A DNA stretch of 5,781 bases from the NCBI GenBank assembly GCA_002333145.1, contig DDBN01000001.1, positions 9,518-15,298 on the forward strand, in the 5' to 3' direction. Made by a program: the position numbers and the translations under genes. The DNA comes from Moraxellaceae bacterium UBA2031. GTDB taxonomy: Bacteria; Pseudomonadota; Gammaproteobacteria; Pseudomonadales; Moraxellaceae. Numbering within the stretch: position 1 is the first letter of the stretch; every line of letters starts with the position of its first letter. Positions 1-5,768 of the stretch are shown piece after piece. The notes under the pieces are model-generated. The model did no database searches, was not told the DNA's origin, and saw only the letters and a list, made by a program, of their open reading frames with translations.

Positions 1-1485
1 GCGACCAATACGGTGACGGCAATTGCCACCGCCTATATGGACTCGATCCCGATGGTGGTGATCTCCGGTCAGGTGCCTTCCCACTTAATTGGTGAGGATG
101 CCTTCCAAGAAACCGACATGATTGGCGTGTCGCGGCCCATCGTGAAGCACAGCTTTCAGGTGCGTAAAGCCGAAGATATTCCGGGCATTGTCAAAAAGGC
201 ATTCTATATTGCTGCCAGTGGCCGTCCAGGCCCGGTGGTGATCGACATTCCAAAGGACTGTACCGCTCCGAACGAAAAGTTCCCTTACGAGTACCCGCAA
301 AAGGTCAAGCTGCGCTCCTATAACCCGCCGGGTCGTGGGCATGCCGGTCAGATCAAAAAGGCAGTGGATGAGCTCGTCGCCGCCAAACGTCCCATTATTT
401 ATGCTGGTGGCGGAGTTGTGCAGGGCGAAGCATCTGGCCTGCTTACCGAGATGGCCCGTTATCTGAACTATCCAGTAACCAATACCCTGATGGGTCTTGG
501 CGCCTATCCAGGCTCTGATCGCCAGTTCGTGGGTATGCTGGGTATGCATGGCACGTATGAAGCCAATATGGCCATGCACCATAGCGACCTGATCCTCGCG
601 GTTGGCGCACGCTTTGATGATCGTATTACCAACAATACGCGTAAGTTTTGCCCAAATGCCAAGATCATTCACATCGACATTGATCCGGCATCCATCTCCA
701 AGACCATTACGGCTGATATTCCTATCGTTGGTGCTGTAGAGCCAGTGCTGAGCGAGATGCTGGCGCTGGTTAAACAGGCCGACAAGCCTGATGCCAAAGC
801 CATGGAAGCGTGGTGGCAGTTGATTGACGACTGGCGCAAGGTACATGGCTTGCGTTACGAGCCGGCCGCACCTGGAGAAATGAAGCCCCAGCAAGTGGTG
901 GAGATGCTGTACAAGGTTACCGAAGGTAAGGCTATTGTTACCTCCGATGTAGGCCAGCATCAGATGTTTGCGGCGCTCTATTACAAATACGATCGCCCGC
1001 GTCAGTGGATTAACTCCGGTGGCCTCGGCACCATGGGCTTCGGCTTGCCCGCCGCCATGGGTGCGCTCTTCGCTTGCCCGGAAGAAACCGTTGTCTGTGT
1101 TACGGGCGAAGGCTCAATCCAGATGAATATTCAAGAGCTCTCCACCTGCTTGCAGTATGGCTTGCCGGTAAAGATCTTGAATCTCAACAATCGCTCGCTG
1201 GGCATGGTAAAGCAGTGGCAGGACATGCAGTACGAAGGTCGTCACTCGAACTCCTATATGGATTCTCTGCCTGACTTCGTAAAGTTGGCTGAAGCCTACG
1301 GTCATGTCGGCATGAAGATCACCGACCCAACTCAGCTTGAAAGTAAGATGAGAGAGGCCTTCGCCATGAAAGACCGCCTCGTTTTCATGGATGTTTACGT
1401 TGATCCGGCGGAACACGTATACCCCATGCTCATTGCCGGCGGTTCGCTGCGCGACATGAAGCTGTCCAAGACGGAGCGTACCTGA
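1..1485 (+). CDS. ilvI: Acetolactate (acetohydroxyacid) synthase large, catalytic subunit; 5'-truncated by the window
   Basis: The thiamine-diphosphate and FAD enzyme that condenses two pyruvates to 2-acetolactate, or pyruvate with 2-oxobutyrate to 2-aceto-2-hydroxybutyrate. This is the first common step of branched-chain amino acid synthesis, in the cytoplasm. The frame is open from base 1 and encodes 494 residues. The family is about 570-575 long, so roughly 80 N-terminal residues, including the catalytic thiamine-activating Glu, lie outside; the Met at 13 is internal. The N-terminal domain ends near VVIDIPKD (235-258). The central FAD-binding domain includes GMLGMHGTYEAN (from 532) and ARFDDR (607-624). 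The C-terminal thiamine domain carries GEGS (from 1105) and NLNN (1180-1191). Trp in VKQWQ (1216-1218) corresponds to the residue that favours 2-oxobutyrate in characterised enzymes. GEG replaces the usual GDG, as I recall from Pseudomonas homologues. The stop is 2 nt before ilvH. The sibling thiamine enzyme glyoxylate carboligase is unlikely given the ilvH partner. Confidence 0.97.
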   Translation, partial: ATNTVTAIATAYMDSIPMVVISGQVPSHLIGEDAFQETDMIGVSRPIVKHSFQVRKAEDIPGIVKKAFYIAASGRPGPVVIDIPKDCTAPNEKFPYEYPQKVKLRSYNPPGRGHAGQIKKAVDELVAAKRPIIYAGGGVVQGEASGLLTEMARYLNYPVTNTLMGLGAYPGSDRQFVGMLGMHGTYEANMAMHHSDLILAVGARFDDRITNNTRKFCPNAKIIHIDIDPASISKTITADIPIVGAVEPVLSEMLALVKQADKPDAKAMEAWWQLIDDWRKVHGLRYEPAAPGEMKPQQVVEMLYKVTEGKAIVTSDVGQHQMFAALYYKYDRPRQWINSGGLGTMGFGLPAAMGALFACPEETVVCVTGEGSIQMNIQELSTCLQYGLPVKILNLNNRSLGMVKQWQDMQYEGRHSNSYMDSLPDFVKLAEAYGHVGMKITDPTQLESKMREAFAMKDRLVFMDVYVDPAEHVYPMLIAGGSLRDMKLSKTERT

Positions 1486-1487
1486 TC

Positions 1488-1979
1488 ATGCGTCGTATTA
1501 TTTCTGCCTTAATGGAAAATGAATCGGGTGCGCTATCCCGTCTGGTCGGCCTTTTTTCCCAGCGTGGCTACAATATTGAGTCGCTCACCGTAGCGCCCAC
1601 CGATGACCCAACCCTGTCTCGACTGACGCTCACCACCACGGGTGACGAGCACAAGATTGAGCAAGTCACCAAGCAGCTTAATAAGCTGATCGAGGTGATT
1701 AAGGTGGTGGATCTCACCGAGGGTGCGCACGTCGAGCGAGAGCTGTTGCTAGTTAAGGTCAAAGCCACGGGTGCTGCCCGTGCCGAGCTCAAGCGCACGG
1801 CTGATATCTTTCGTGGCCAGATCGTTGATGTAACCCCGACGATTTATACTATTCAGCTCGCAGGAACCAGTGCCAAGCTGGATGCCTTCTTAGAGGCACT
1901 GGCCGAAACGTCCATTCTCGAGGTGGTGCGTACCGGCGTGTGCGGTATTGCCCGCGGCGAAAAGGTTTTGAGTATTTAA
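1488..1979 (+). CDS. ilvH: Acetolactate synthase small, regulatory subunit
   Basis: Regulatory partner of the large subunit: it stimulates catalysis and confers feedback inhibition by valine. The length, 163 residues, equals that of E. coli IlvH. The N-terminal ACT domain (about residues 2-76) opens with MRRIISALMENESGALSR and contains GLFSQRGYNIESL. Residues Asn11, Gly14, Ser17 and Asn29 match positions tied to valine binding or valine resistance in E. coli IlvH, so a valine-sensitive enzyme is predicted (inference). The C-terminal ALS small-subunit domain (about 84-157) includes HVERELLLVKV, FRGQIVDVTP and QLAGTSAKLDAFL. The ATG follows the ilvI stop by 2 nt, with GGAG at 1473-1476 lying inside the end of ilvI at a long spacing of 11 nt. 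This suggests translational coupling to ilvI and a fixed subunit ratio. Nothing is missing or broken. Confidence 0.97.
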   Translation: MRRIISALMENESGALSRLVGLFSQRGYNIESLTVAPTDDPTLSRLTLTTTGDEHKIEQVTKQLNKLIEVIKVVDLTEGAHVERELLLVKVKATGAARAELKRTADIFRGQIVDVTPTIYTIQLAGTSAKLDAFLEALAETSILEVVRTGVCGIARGEKVLSI

Positions 1980-1980
1980 T

Positions 1981-2032
1981 CCCTTCCCCGAACTATCCCC
2001 CTTTCTGTGACAGAGAGGGTTGGGGAGAGGGG
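1981..2032. repeat. Imperfect GC-rich palindrome between ilvH and ilvC
   Basis: An inner hairpin pairs 1999-2007 with 2011-2019: nine base pairs, one of them T-G, around a 3-nt loop. An outer arm pairs CCCC at 1986-1989 with GGGG at 2022-2025. It extends through T1985-A2026, a T-G wobble and a bulged A2028 to CCC at 1981-1983 with GGG at 2029-2031. One arm is almost all pyrimidine and the other almost all purine. The right half (GAGAGGGTTGGGGAGAGGGG, from 2013) resembles dispersed REP-like intergenic palindromes I recall from Pseudomonas and relatives; that likeness is from memory. No run of T follows on the plus strand, so it is not an ordinary intrinsic terminator. Roles such as mRNA processing, 3'-end protection of ilvIH message or partial attenuation before ilvC are inference. 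Confidence 0.6.
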
Positions 2033-2073
2033 AAATCATCGCAAGTGTTCTGTTACAAACGGAACTGAAAATA

Positions 2074-2078
2074 GAGGA
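2074..2078 (+). promoter_or_regulatory. Ribosome binding site that fixes the ilvC start
   Basis: GAGGA ends 6 nt before the ATG at 2085. The frame stays open upstream to an ATG at 2007, but that codon lies inside the palindrome and lacks a Shine-Dalgarno match. The extra 26 residues would also have no counterpart in the IlvC family, so 2085 is the start. Confidence 0.85.
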
Positions 2079-2084
2079 AGCACC

Positions 2085-3101
2085 ATGCACGTTTTTTACG
2101 ACAAAGACACCGACATCTCCATCATCCGTGGCAAGAAAGTCGCCATTATCGGTTACGGCTCACAGGGCCATGCCCACGCCTGTAACCTGAAAGATTCCGG
2201 TGTTGACGTTGTTGTAGGTCTACGCCCCGGCTCGGCCTCCGTTGCCAAAGCGCAAGCCCATGGCTTGACCGTTACCGATGTTCCTGCCGCTGTTAAGTCT
2301 GCAGACGTAGTGATGATCCTCACGCCAGATGAGTTTCAGGCCAAGCTGTATAAGGATGAGATTGAGCCGAATCTGAAGCAGGGCGCTACACTGGCCTTCG
2401 CCCACGGTTTTGCCATTCATTACAACCAGGTTGTGCCCCGTAAGGATCTGGACGTCATCATGATTGCCCCTAAAGCTCCAGGCCACACTGTGCGCTCCGA
2501 GTTTGTGAAAGGCGGTGGCATCCCTGACCTGATCGCTATTTTCCAGGACGTATCCGGCAAGGCAAAGGATTTGGCACTTTCTTACGCTTCTGGCGTGGGT
2601 GGCGGTCGCTCCGGCATTATCGAGACCACGTTCAAAGACGAAACCGAAACAGATCTGTTCGGTGAGCAAGCCGTGTTGTGTGGTGGCGCAGTTGAGTTGG
2701 TTAAAGCTGGCTTCGAAACACTGGTGGAAGCTGGTTACGCTCCAGAAATGGCTTACTTCGAATGCCTGCACGAACTCAAGCTGATCGTTGACCTCATGTA
2801 TGAAGGCGGTATCGCCAACATGAACTACTCGATCTCCAATAATGCCGAATACGGTGAGTACGTTACTGGTCCGGAAGTTATCAACGCCGAATCCCGTGAA
2901 GCGATGCGTAATGCTCTCAAGCGCATCCAGAACGGCGAATACGCCAAGATGTTCATTGCCGAAGGTGCTCACAACTATCCGTCCATGACAGCAGCCCGTC
3001 GTAACAACGCCGCGCACCCAATTGAGCAGGTCGGTGAGCAGTTGCGTTCCATGATGCCGTGGATTGCAGCCAACAAGATCGTTGACAAAGCCAAGAACTG
3101 A
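2085..3101 (+). CDS. ilvC: Ketol-acid reductoisomerase (NADP+), class I
   Basis: Cytoplasmic enzyme that isomerises and reduces 2-acetolactate or 2-aceto-2-hydroxybutyrate to the dihydroxy acids on the way to valine, leucine and isoleucine, using Mg2+ and NADPH. It therefore consumes the product of the preceding ilvIH genes. It has 338 residues, the usual short class I length; the enteric class II form is near 490. The N-terminal Rossmann domain (about 1-182) has GYGSQGHAHACN at 24-35. Arg47, Ser50 and Ser52 lie in the loop that reads the NADPH phosphate. His107 and Lys130 are the usual catalytic-site residues. The helical C-terminal domain supplies the metal ligands Asp190 and Glu194 (ETDLFGEQ) and Glu226 and Glu230 (FECLHELK), with Ser251 at the substrate site. 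It ends in PWIAANKIVDKAKN, as in Pseudomonas enzymes. It is probably cotranscribed with ilvIH across the 105-nt gap; I found no convincing promoter there. A terminator follows. Confidence 0.98.
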   Translation: MHVFYDKDTDISIIRGKKVAIIGYGSQGHAHACNLKDSGVDVVVGLRPGSASVAKAQAHGLTVTDVPAAVKSADVVMILTPDEFQAKLYKDEIEPNLKQGATLAFAHGFAIHYNQVVPRKDLDVIMIAPKAPGHTVRSEFVKGGGIPDLIAIFQDVSGKAKDLALSYASGVGGGRSGIIETTFKDETETDLFGEQAVLCGGAVELVKAGFETLVEAGYAPEMAYFECLHELKLIVDLMYEGGIANMNYSISNNAEYGEYVTGPEVINAESREAMRNALKRIQNGEYAKMFIAEGAHNYPSMTAARRNNAAHPIEQVGEQLRSMMPWIAANKIVDKAKN

Positions 3102-3111
3102 TTTTGGCTGT

Positions 3112-3128
3112 CCGCTCTTAAGGAGCGG
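3112..3128 (+). other. Short hairpin after the ilvC stop
   Basis: CCGCTC (3112-3117) pairs perfectly with GAGCGG (3123-3128) around a 5-nt loop, starting 10 nt after the ilvC stop codon. No T run follows, so alone it would be a weak terminator. It sits just upstream of the strong terminator and may protect the 3' end or assist release (inference). Confidence 0.5.
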
Positions 3129-3134
3129 TACGAC

Positions 3135-3173
3135 GACATAAAAAAACGCGGCCAGTCCGCGTTTTTTTATGTC
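3135..3173. terminator. Strong, near-symmetrical intrinsic terminator after ilvC
   Basis: A perfect 17-bp inverted repeat: 3135-3151 pairs with 3157-3173 around the 5-nt loop CCAGT. The core is CGCGG/CCGCG, flanked by seven A on the left (3140-3146) and seven T on the right (3162-3168). Read either way it gives a GC hairpin followed by a U tract, so it should terminate transcription in both directions. All genes seen here point the same way, so its relevant job is to separate the ilvIHC unit from pssA-msrPQ. Confidence 0.93.
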
Positions 3174-3191
3174 ATCCTGTACTCATCCGAC

Positions 3192-3231
3192 AGTCACATG
3201 ATGCCAATAGTCAATTTTTGGCAGTGTGACT
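3192..3231. repeat. Interrupted inverted repeat upstream of pssA, possible operator
   Basis: AGTCACA (3192-3198) pairs with TGTGACT (3225-3231), and TGCCAA (3202-3207) pairs with TTGGCA (3218-3223). That makes thirteen pairs, broken by TGA on one side and G on the other, around a 10-nt centre. An overlapping alternative pairs ATAGTCA (3207-3213) with TGACTAT (3227-3233), so the two foldings exclude each other. The right arm includes the proposed -35 box of the pssA promoter, which fits a protein-binding operator better than a leader RNA structure, because the predicted transcript starts downstream. The regulator, if any, is unknown. Confidence 0.5.
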
Positions 3232-3246
3232 ATCATTGCTTATTAA
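3218..3246 (+). promoter_or_regulatory. Probable sigma-70 promoter for pssA-msrP-msrQ
   Basis: TTGGCA (3218-3223, five of six consensus bases) is followed after exactly 17 bp by TATTAA (3241-3246, four of six). Transcription would begin near 3253, giving a leader of about 14 nt before the pssA ATG. It lies just after the ilvC terminator, where a new transcription unit needs a promoter. The -10 match is modest, so the exact boxes are tentative. Confidence 0.5.
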
Positions 3247-3266
3247 ATATGCCATGAGCCAAGGCT

Positions 3267-4082
3267 ATGACCATGCCACCTAATGACCATGAAGAGCACA
3301 GCGGCCTCACTTTTGAAGTGGTCGAAGAAGATCAGGACGAAGGCGGTAAGAAAGTCCGCAATAAAGGCATCTATCTACTGCCAAACCTGATTACTACCGC
3401 CGCACTATTCTCTGGCTTCTATGCCATCATTGCGGCCATGCATGGCCGTTTCGAGGCGGCTGCGATTGCCATCTTTGTCGCCGCACTGTTTGATGGCATG
3501 GATGGCCGTGTTGCCCGCATGACCAATACCCAGAGCGCGTTCGGGGCCGAGTATGACTCTCTCTCGGATATGGTGTCCTTTGGCGTCGCCCCCGCACTGG
3601 TGGTGTTTACCTGGAGCCTGCAATCGTTAGGCAAGATTGGCTGGATTTGTGCCTTTATCTACGCAGTAGCCGCCGCCTTCCGCTTGGCCCGCTTTAATGT
3701 CGAGCACGATGTTGCGGATAAGCGCTACTTCACCGGATTGGCCAGCCCACTTGCCGCCGCCATTATTGCCAGCATGGTCTGGGCCGGCTTTGATAATCGA
3801 ATTCCAGGGCGCGAGCAGGAGCTTGCTATCGCCATTGCGGTGATCACGGTAATAGCGGCCTTCCTGATGGTCAGTAATTTTCGGTATTACAGCTTTAAAG
3901 AGCTGGATCGCTCACGAGTCCCGTTTGTTGTCATGTTGCCAGTTGTGCTGGTGTTCGCCATCATCAACTACGACTTGCCAATCGGTCTGTTAACAGTGTC
4001 GATGGTTTATGCACTGTCTGGCCCGGTTGCTACACTCTGGGGACGTCTCAGGGCGGCAAAGGCATCGCCGACTCAGGGCTGA
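3267..4082 (+). CDS. pssA: CDP-diacylglycerol--serine O-phosphatidyltransferase (phosphatidylserine synthase, type II)
   Basis: Inner-membrane enzyme that transfers phosphatidyl from CDP-diacylglycerol to L-serine, giving phosphatidylserine, the precursor of phosphatidylethanolamine. Its 271 residues contain the full CDP-alcohol phosphatidyltransferase motif: Asp76, Asp79-Gly80, Ala83-Arg84, Gly93, Asp97 and Asp101, with the canonical spacing. This motif binds the metal and CDP group. A hydrophilic, acidic N-terminal tail (to about residue 35) precedes about eight hydrophobic segments, near 38-58, 63-76, 103-119, 124-139, 158-175, 186-204, 218-236 and 238-257. SFGVAPA, RLARFN and KRYFTGLASP are typical of the serine-specific subgroup, and this is not the phospholipase-D-like PssA of E. 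coli. The start is uncertain: ATG 3267 gives the longest protein, but AAGG at 3261-3264 is only 2 nt from it and 8 nt from the in-frame ATG at 3273, which may be the real start. First gene of a unit with msrP and msrQ. Other CDP-alcohol transferases are less likely. Confidence 0.93.
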   Translation: MTMPPNDHEEHSGLTFEVVEEDQDEGGKKVRNKGIYLLPNLITTAALFSGFYAIIAAMHGRFEAAAIAIFVAALFDGMDGRVARMTNTQSAFGAEYDSLSDMVSFGVAPALVVFTWSLQSLGKIGWICAFIYAVAAAFRLARFNVEHDVADKRYFTGLASPLAAAIIASMVWAGFDNRIPGREQELAIAIAVITVIAAFLMVSNFRYYSFKELDRSRVPFVVMLPVVLVFAIINYDLPIGLLTVSMVYALSGPVATLWGRLRAAKASPTQG

Positions 4083-4098
4083 CATTCTCGTATACTTC

Positions 4099-4104
4099 AG
4101 GAGG
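4099..4104 (+). promoter_or_regulatory. Perfect Shine-Dalgarno site for msrP
   Basis: AGGAGG sits 5 nt before the ATG at 4110, inside the 27-nt gap after pssA. It is the best ribosome binding site in the window and fixes the msrP start. It also implies that msrP is translated independently of pssA although probably on the same mRNA. Confidence 0.9.
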
Positions 4105-4109
4105 GTATC

Positions 4110-5114
4110 ATGCTGATACGCCAACGCTCTGCCAGCGAGCCCTTGCTCAGTGAGGTTGCGTCAGAGTCGGTGTATCAGCAACGCCGAGAATTGATCAAAG
4201 CCGCAGGCCTGCTTGGCGCGGCGGCTTTGCTTCCCGCTACAGCACGCTCAGCCCCGCTGCCGTATGCGCCCGCCATCGAGCGTGCCAATGCGCCACGCTT
4301 CCTTCGCAATGCCATTCTCTCGCGCAAAAGTGCCGCCAACATAACGGGGGAATCCTTAACTCCCTACGATGCAGTCAGCACATACAATAATTTTTACGAA
4401 TTCGGGCTCGATAAATCTGATCCAGCAGCCAATGCGGGCTCATTGCGCCTCGAACCATGGACTGTGCATATCGAAGGGGAGTGCCGCAAACCCGGAGCGT
4501 ATACGCTGGAGGACATCCTAAAGCCTCATACATTGGAAGACAGAATCTATCGATTTCGCTGTGTAGAGGCGTGGTCGATGGTCATTCCGTGGCTTGGATT
4601 TTCGCTGGCAGATTTGATTCGTCGTTTTGAGCCCACCAGCAAGGCACGCTTTATCGAGTTCACTACTCTGCAGGACGCTGCACAGATGCCGGGTCAACGG
4701 ACGCGAAATCTGCGCTGGCCCTATGTAGAGGGCCTCCGTATAGATGAAGCAATGCATCCTCTCGCGCTGATGGCAGTGGGGGTTTACGGGCGCTCATTGC
4801 CACCACAGAACGGAGCACCCTTGAGGCTGATCGTGCCGTGGAAATATGGTTTCAAAAGCATCAAGTCGATCGTCCGCATCCGTTTTGTCGAAAATGCTCC
4901 CCGAACGACATGGTCGATGTTGGCACCAGATGAGTATGGTTTTTTTGCCAATGTAAATCCGGCCGTGGATCATCCGCGATGGACGCAGTCTCGAGAGCGC
5001 CGCCTTCCTGCTACTTTATTCAATCCCAACTGGCGAACAACACTGCCATTCAATGGCTACGCACAAGACGTGGCGGCTCTCTATAAGGGGCTGGACCTTA
5101 AGCGGTACTTCTAA
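4110..5114 (+). CDS. msrP: Periplasmic protein-methionine-sulfoxide reductase, catalytic molybdopterin subunit MsrP (YedY)
   Basis: Soluble periplasmic molybdoenzyme of the sulfite-oxidase fold that reduces methionine sulfoxide in exported proteins, with electrons from the quinone pool through MsrQ. It has 334 residues, the same length as the E. coli precursor. A twin-arginine signal is visible: QQRRELIK with Arg25-Arg26, a hydrophobic stretch at about 31-42, and probable cleavage near 45-48 (ATARSA), meaning export after cofactor insertion. The motif departs from S/T-RR-x-F-L-K at the first and fourth positions, and the preceding region is long (24 residues). Family landmarks include TYNNFYEFG (91-99), RFRCVEAWSM with Cys151 as the expected molybdenum ligand, YVEGLRIDEAMHPL (205-218) and GAPLRLIVPWKYGFKSIKS (235-253). 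The C terminus, LPFNGYAQDVAALYKGLDLKRYF, is intact. It lies 27 nt after pssA and 10 nt before msrQ. A generic sulfite oxidase is ruled out by the MsrQ partner and these landmarks. Confidence 0.96.
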   Translation: MLIRQRSASEPLLSEVASESVYQQRRELIKAAGLLGAAALLPATARSAPLPYAPAIERANAPRFLRNAILSRKSAANITGESLTPYDAVSTYNNFYEFGLDKSDPAANAGSLRLEPWTVHIEGECRKPGAYTLEDILKPHTLEDRIYRFRCVEAWSMVIPWLGFSLADLIRRFEPTSKARFIEFTTLQDAAQMPGQRTRNLRWPYVEGLRIDEAMHPLALMAVGVYGRSLPPQNGAPLRLIVPWKYGFKSIKSIVRIRFVENAPRTTWSMLAPDEYGFFANVNPAVDHPRWTQSRERRLPATLFNPNWRTTLPFNGYAQDVAALYKGLDLKRYF

Positions 5115-5124
5115 AGAGGGAATG

Positions 5125-5733
5125 ATGCCAAAAAAGACAGCAGACTGGCTGGGTCGAGCCAGACTCGTCTTGTTTCTACTCTTACTGGCTCCTGCTGGGT
5201 GGTTGCTATATGCCGGCATTGGCAATCATTTAGGGCCAGATCCAGCAAAAGCACTCGTGGATCAAAGTGGTTTGTGGGCTTTTCGATGCCTTTTACTATC
5301 ACTCACCATGACCCCTCTGCGCTATGCAACTCATCGCAGCTTCTGGATACGCTTTCGCCGCATGATTGGACTGTTCGCACTGTTCTATGCGGCACTGCAC
5401 GTGACGGCCTATGTGTTTCTACTGTTTGGTGCCCGCTGGCAAGAGCTGTTGGCAGAGTTAGCCAAGCGCCCCTATGTCATGGTCGGGGCGGCTGCGATGG
5501 TTATTATGCTTTTACTGGGCCTAACATCGACAAAAGGTTGGCAGCGACGGCTTAAAAGAAACTGGATCAAGCTACATCGCCTAGTGTACGCGGCTGCACT
5601 ACTGATACTGCTGCACTTTATATGGGTGAATAAACTAGGGCTAACCGGCATCTGGCCCTACGCATTAGTGCTATTCTTCTTGCTTGGGGTGCGCTTTTGG
5701 TGGTTTTTCAGGCAGTCAGAACGAAATAAATGA
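5125..5733 (+). CDS. msrQ: Haem-binding membrane subunit MsrQ (YedZ) of the methionine sulfoxide reductase system
   Basis: Inner-membrane b-type cytochrome of the ferric-reductase-like family that passes electrons from the respiratory chain (quinol, possibly flavin reductase) to MsrP. From ATG 5125 it has 202 residues; E. coli MsrQ has 211. Six hydrophobic segments lie near residues 14-32, 50-65, 80-100, 117-134, 149-168 and 173-193. His92 (AALHVTAY), His151 (WIKLHRLVY) and His164 (LLHFIW) align with the E. coli haem-ligand histidines 91, 151 and 164, as I recall them. Other family marks are LGPDPAKAL, MTPLR, RRMIGL and KRPYVMVG. The frame stays open upstream to 5053 inside msrP, but that would add a non-family tail. 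GAGG (5116-5119) is 5 nt from ATG 5125 and 2 nt from the adjacent ATG at 5122, so 5125 is preferred. No terminator follows; a strong promoter begins 7 nt after the stop. Confidence 0.94.
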   Translation: MPKKTADWLGRARLVLFLLLLAPAGWLLYAGIGNHLGPDPAKALVDQSGLWAFRCLLLSLTMTPLRYATHRSFWIRFRRMIGLFALFYAALHVTAYVFLLFGARWQELLAELAKRPYVMVGAAAMVIMLLLGLTSTKGWQRRLKRNWIKLHRLVYAAALLILLHFIWVNKLGLTGIWPYALVLFFLLGVRFWWFFRQSERNK

Positions 5734-5740
5734 AATGTCG

Positions 5741-5768
5741 TTGACAGTATTTTTTCCTCCCCTATAAT
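5741..5768 (+). promoter_or_regulatory. Perfect-consensus stable-RNA promoter, probably for an rRNA operon beyond the window
   Basis: TTGACA (5741-5746) and TATAAT (5763-5768) both match the sigma-70 consensus exactly, with a 16-bp spacer. The discriminator GCGGCCC (5769-5775) is all G/C, as in rRNA and tRNA promoters inhibited by ppGpp during amino acid starvation. The preceding A/T-rich stretch (about 5724-5736), overlapping the end of msrQ, could act as an UP element. Transcription should start near 5775-5778, so only a few bases of the transcript are in view and its identity is not directly visible. I recall that in P. aeruginosa the same gene order is followed by a 16S rRNA gene, which favours an rRNA operon; a tRNA gene is the main alternative. 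Confidence 0.85.

Noticed and set aside
85..960. Long minus-strand open frame (291 codons) opposite ilvI
   Set aside because: It is wholly antisense to a strongly conserved gene, has no recognisable protein family and is rich in His, Gly and Asn as expected of a shadow frame.
2007..2084. Upstream in-frame extension of ilvC by 26 codons
   Set aside because: It begins inside the palindrome without a Shine-Dalgarno match, and IlvC proteins start at the MxVFYDKD sequence encoded from 2085.
2033..2084. Separate ilvC promoter downstream of the palindrome
   Set aside because: I found no pair of hexamers with acceptable spacing. Activator-dependent promoters cannot be excluded by eye, so none is annotated.
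2220..3017. Minus-strand open frame (265 codons) opposite ilvC
   Set aside because: Antisense to an intact, highly conserved ilvC. The translation shows no family and the codon pattern follows ilvC, not its own frame.
3254..3283. Nine-codon frame (MSQGYDHAT) overlapping the pssA start, a possible leader peptide
   Set aside because: It has no ribosome binding site, would start at about the predicted transcription start, and carries no run of regulatory codons. Probably chance.
4091..4096. TATACT as a -10 box for a separate msrP promoter
   Set aside because: No -35 match lies 16-18 bp upstream, and transcription would start inside or after the AGGAGG site, removing it.
5053..5124. Upstream in-frame extension of msrQ overlapping msrP
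   Set aside because: The added residues look unlike the MsrQ family, while GAGG at 5116-5119 is well placed for ATG 5125.
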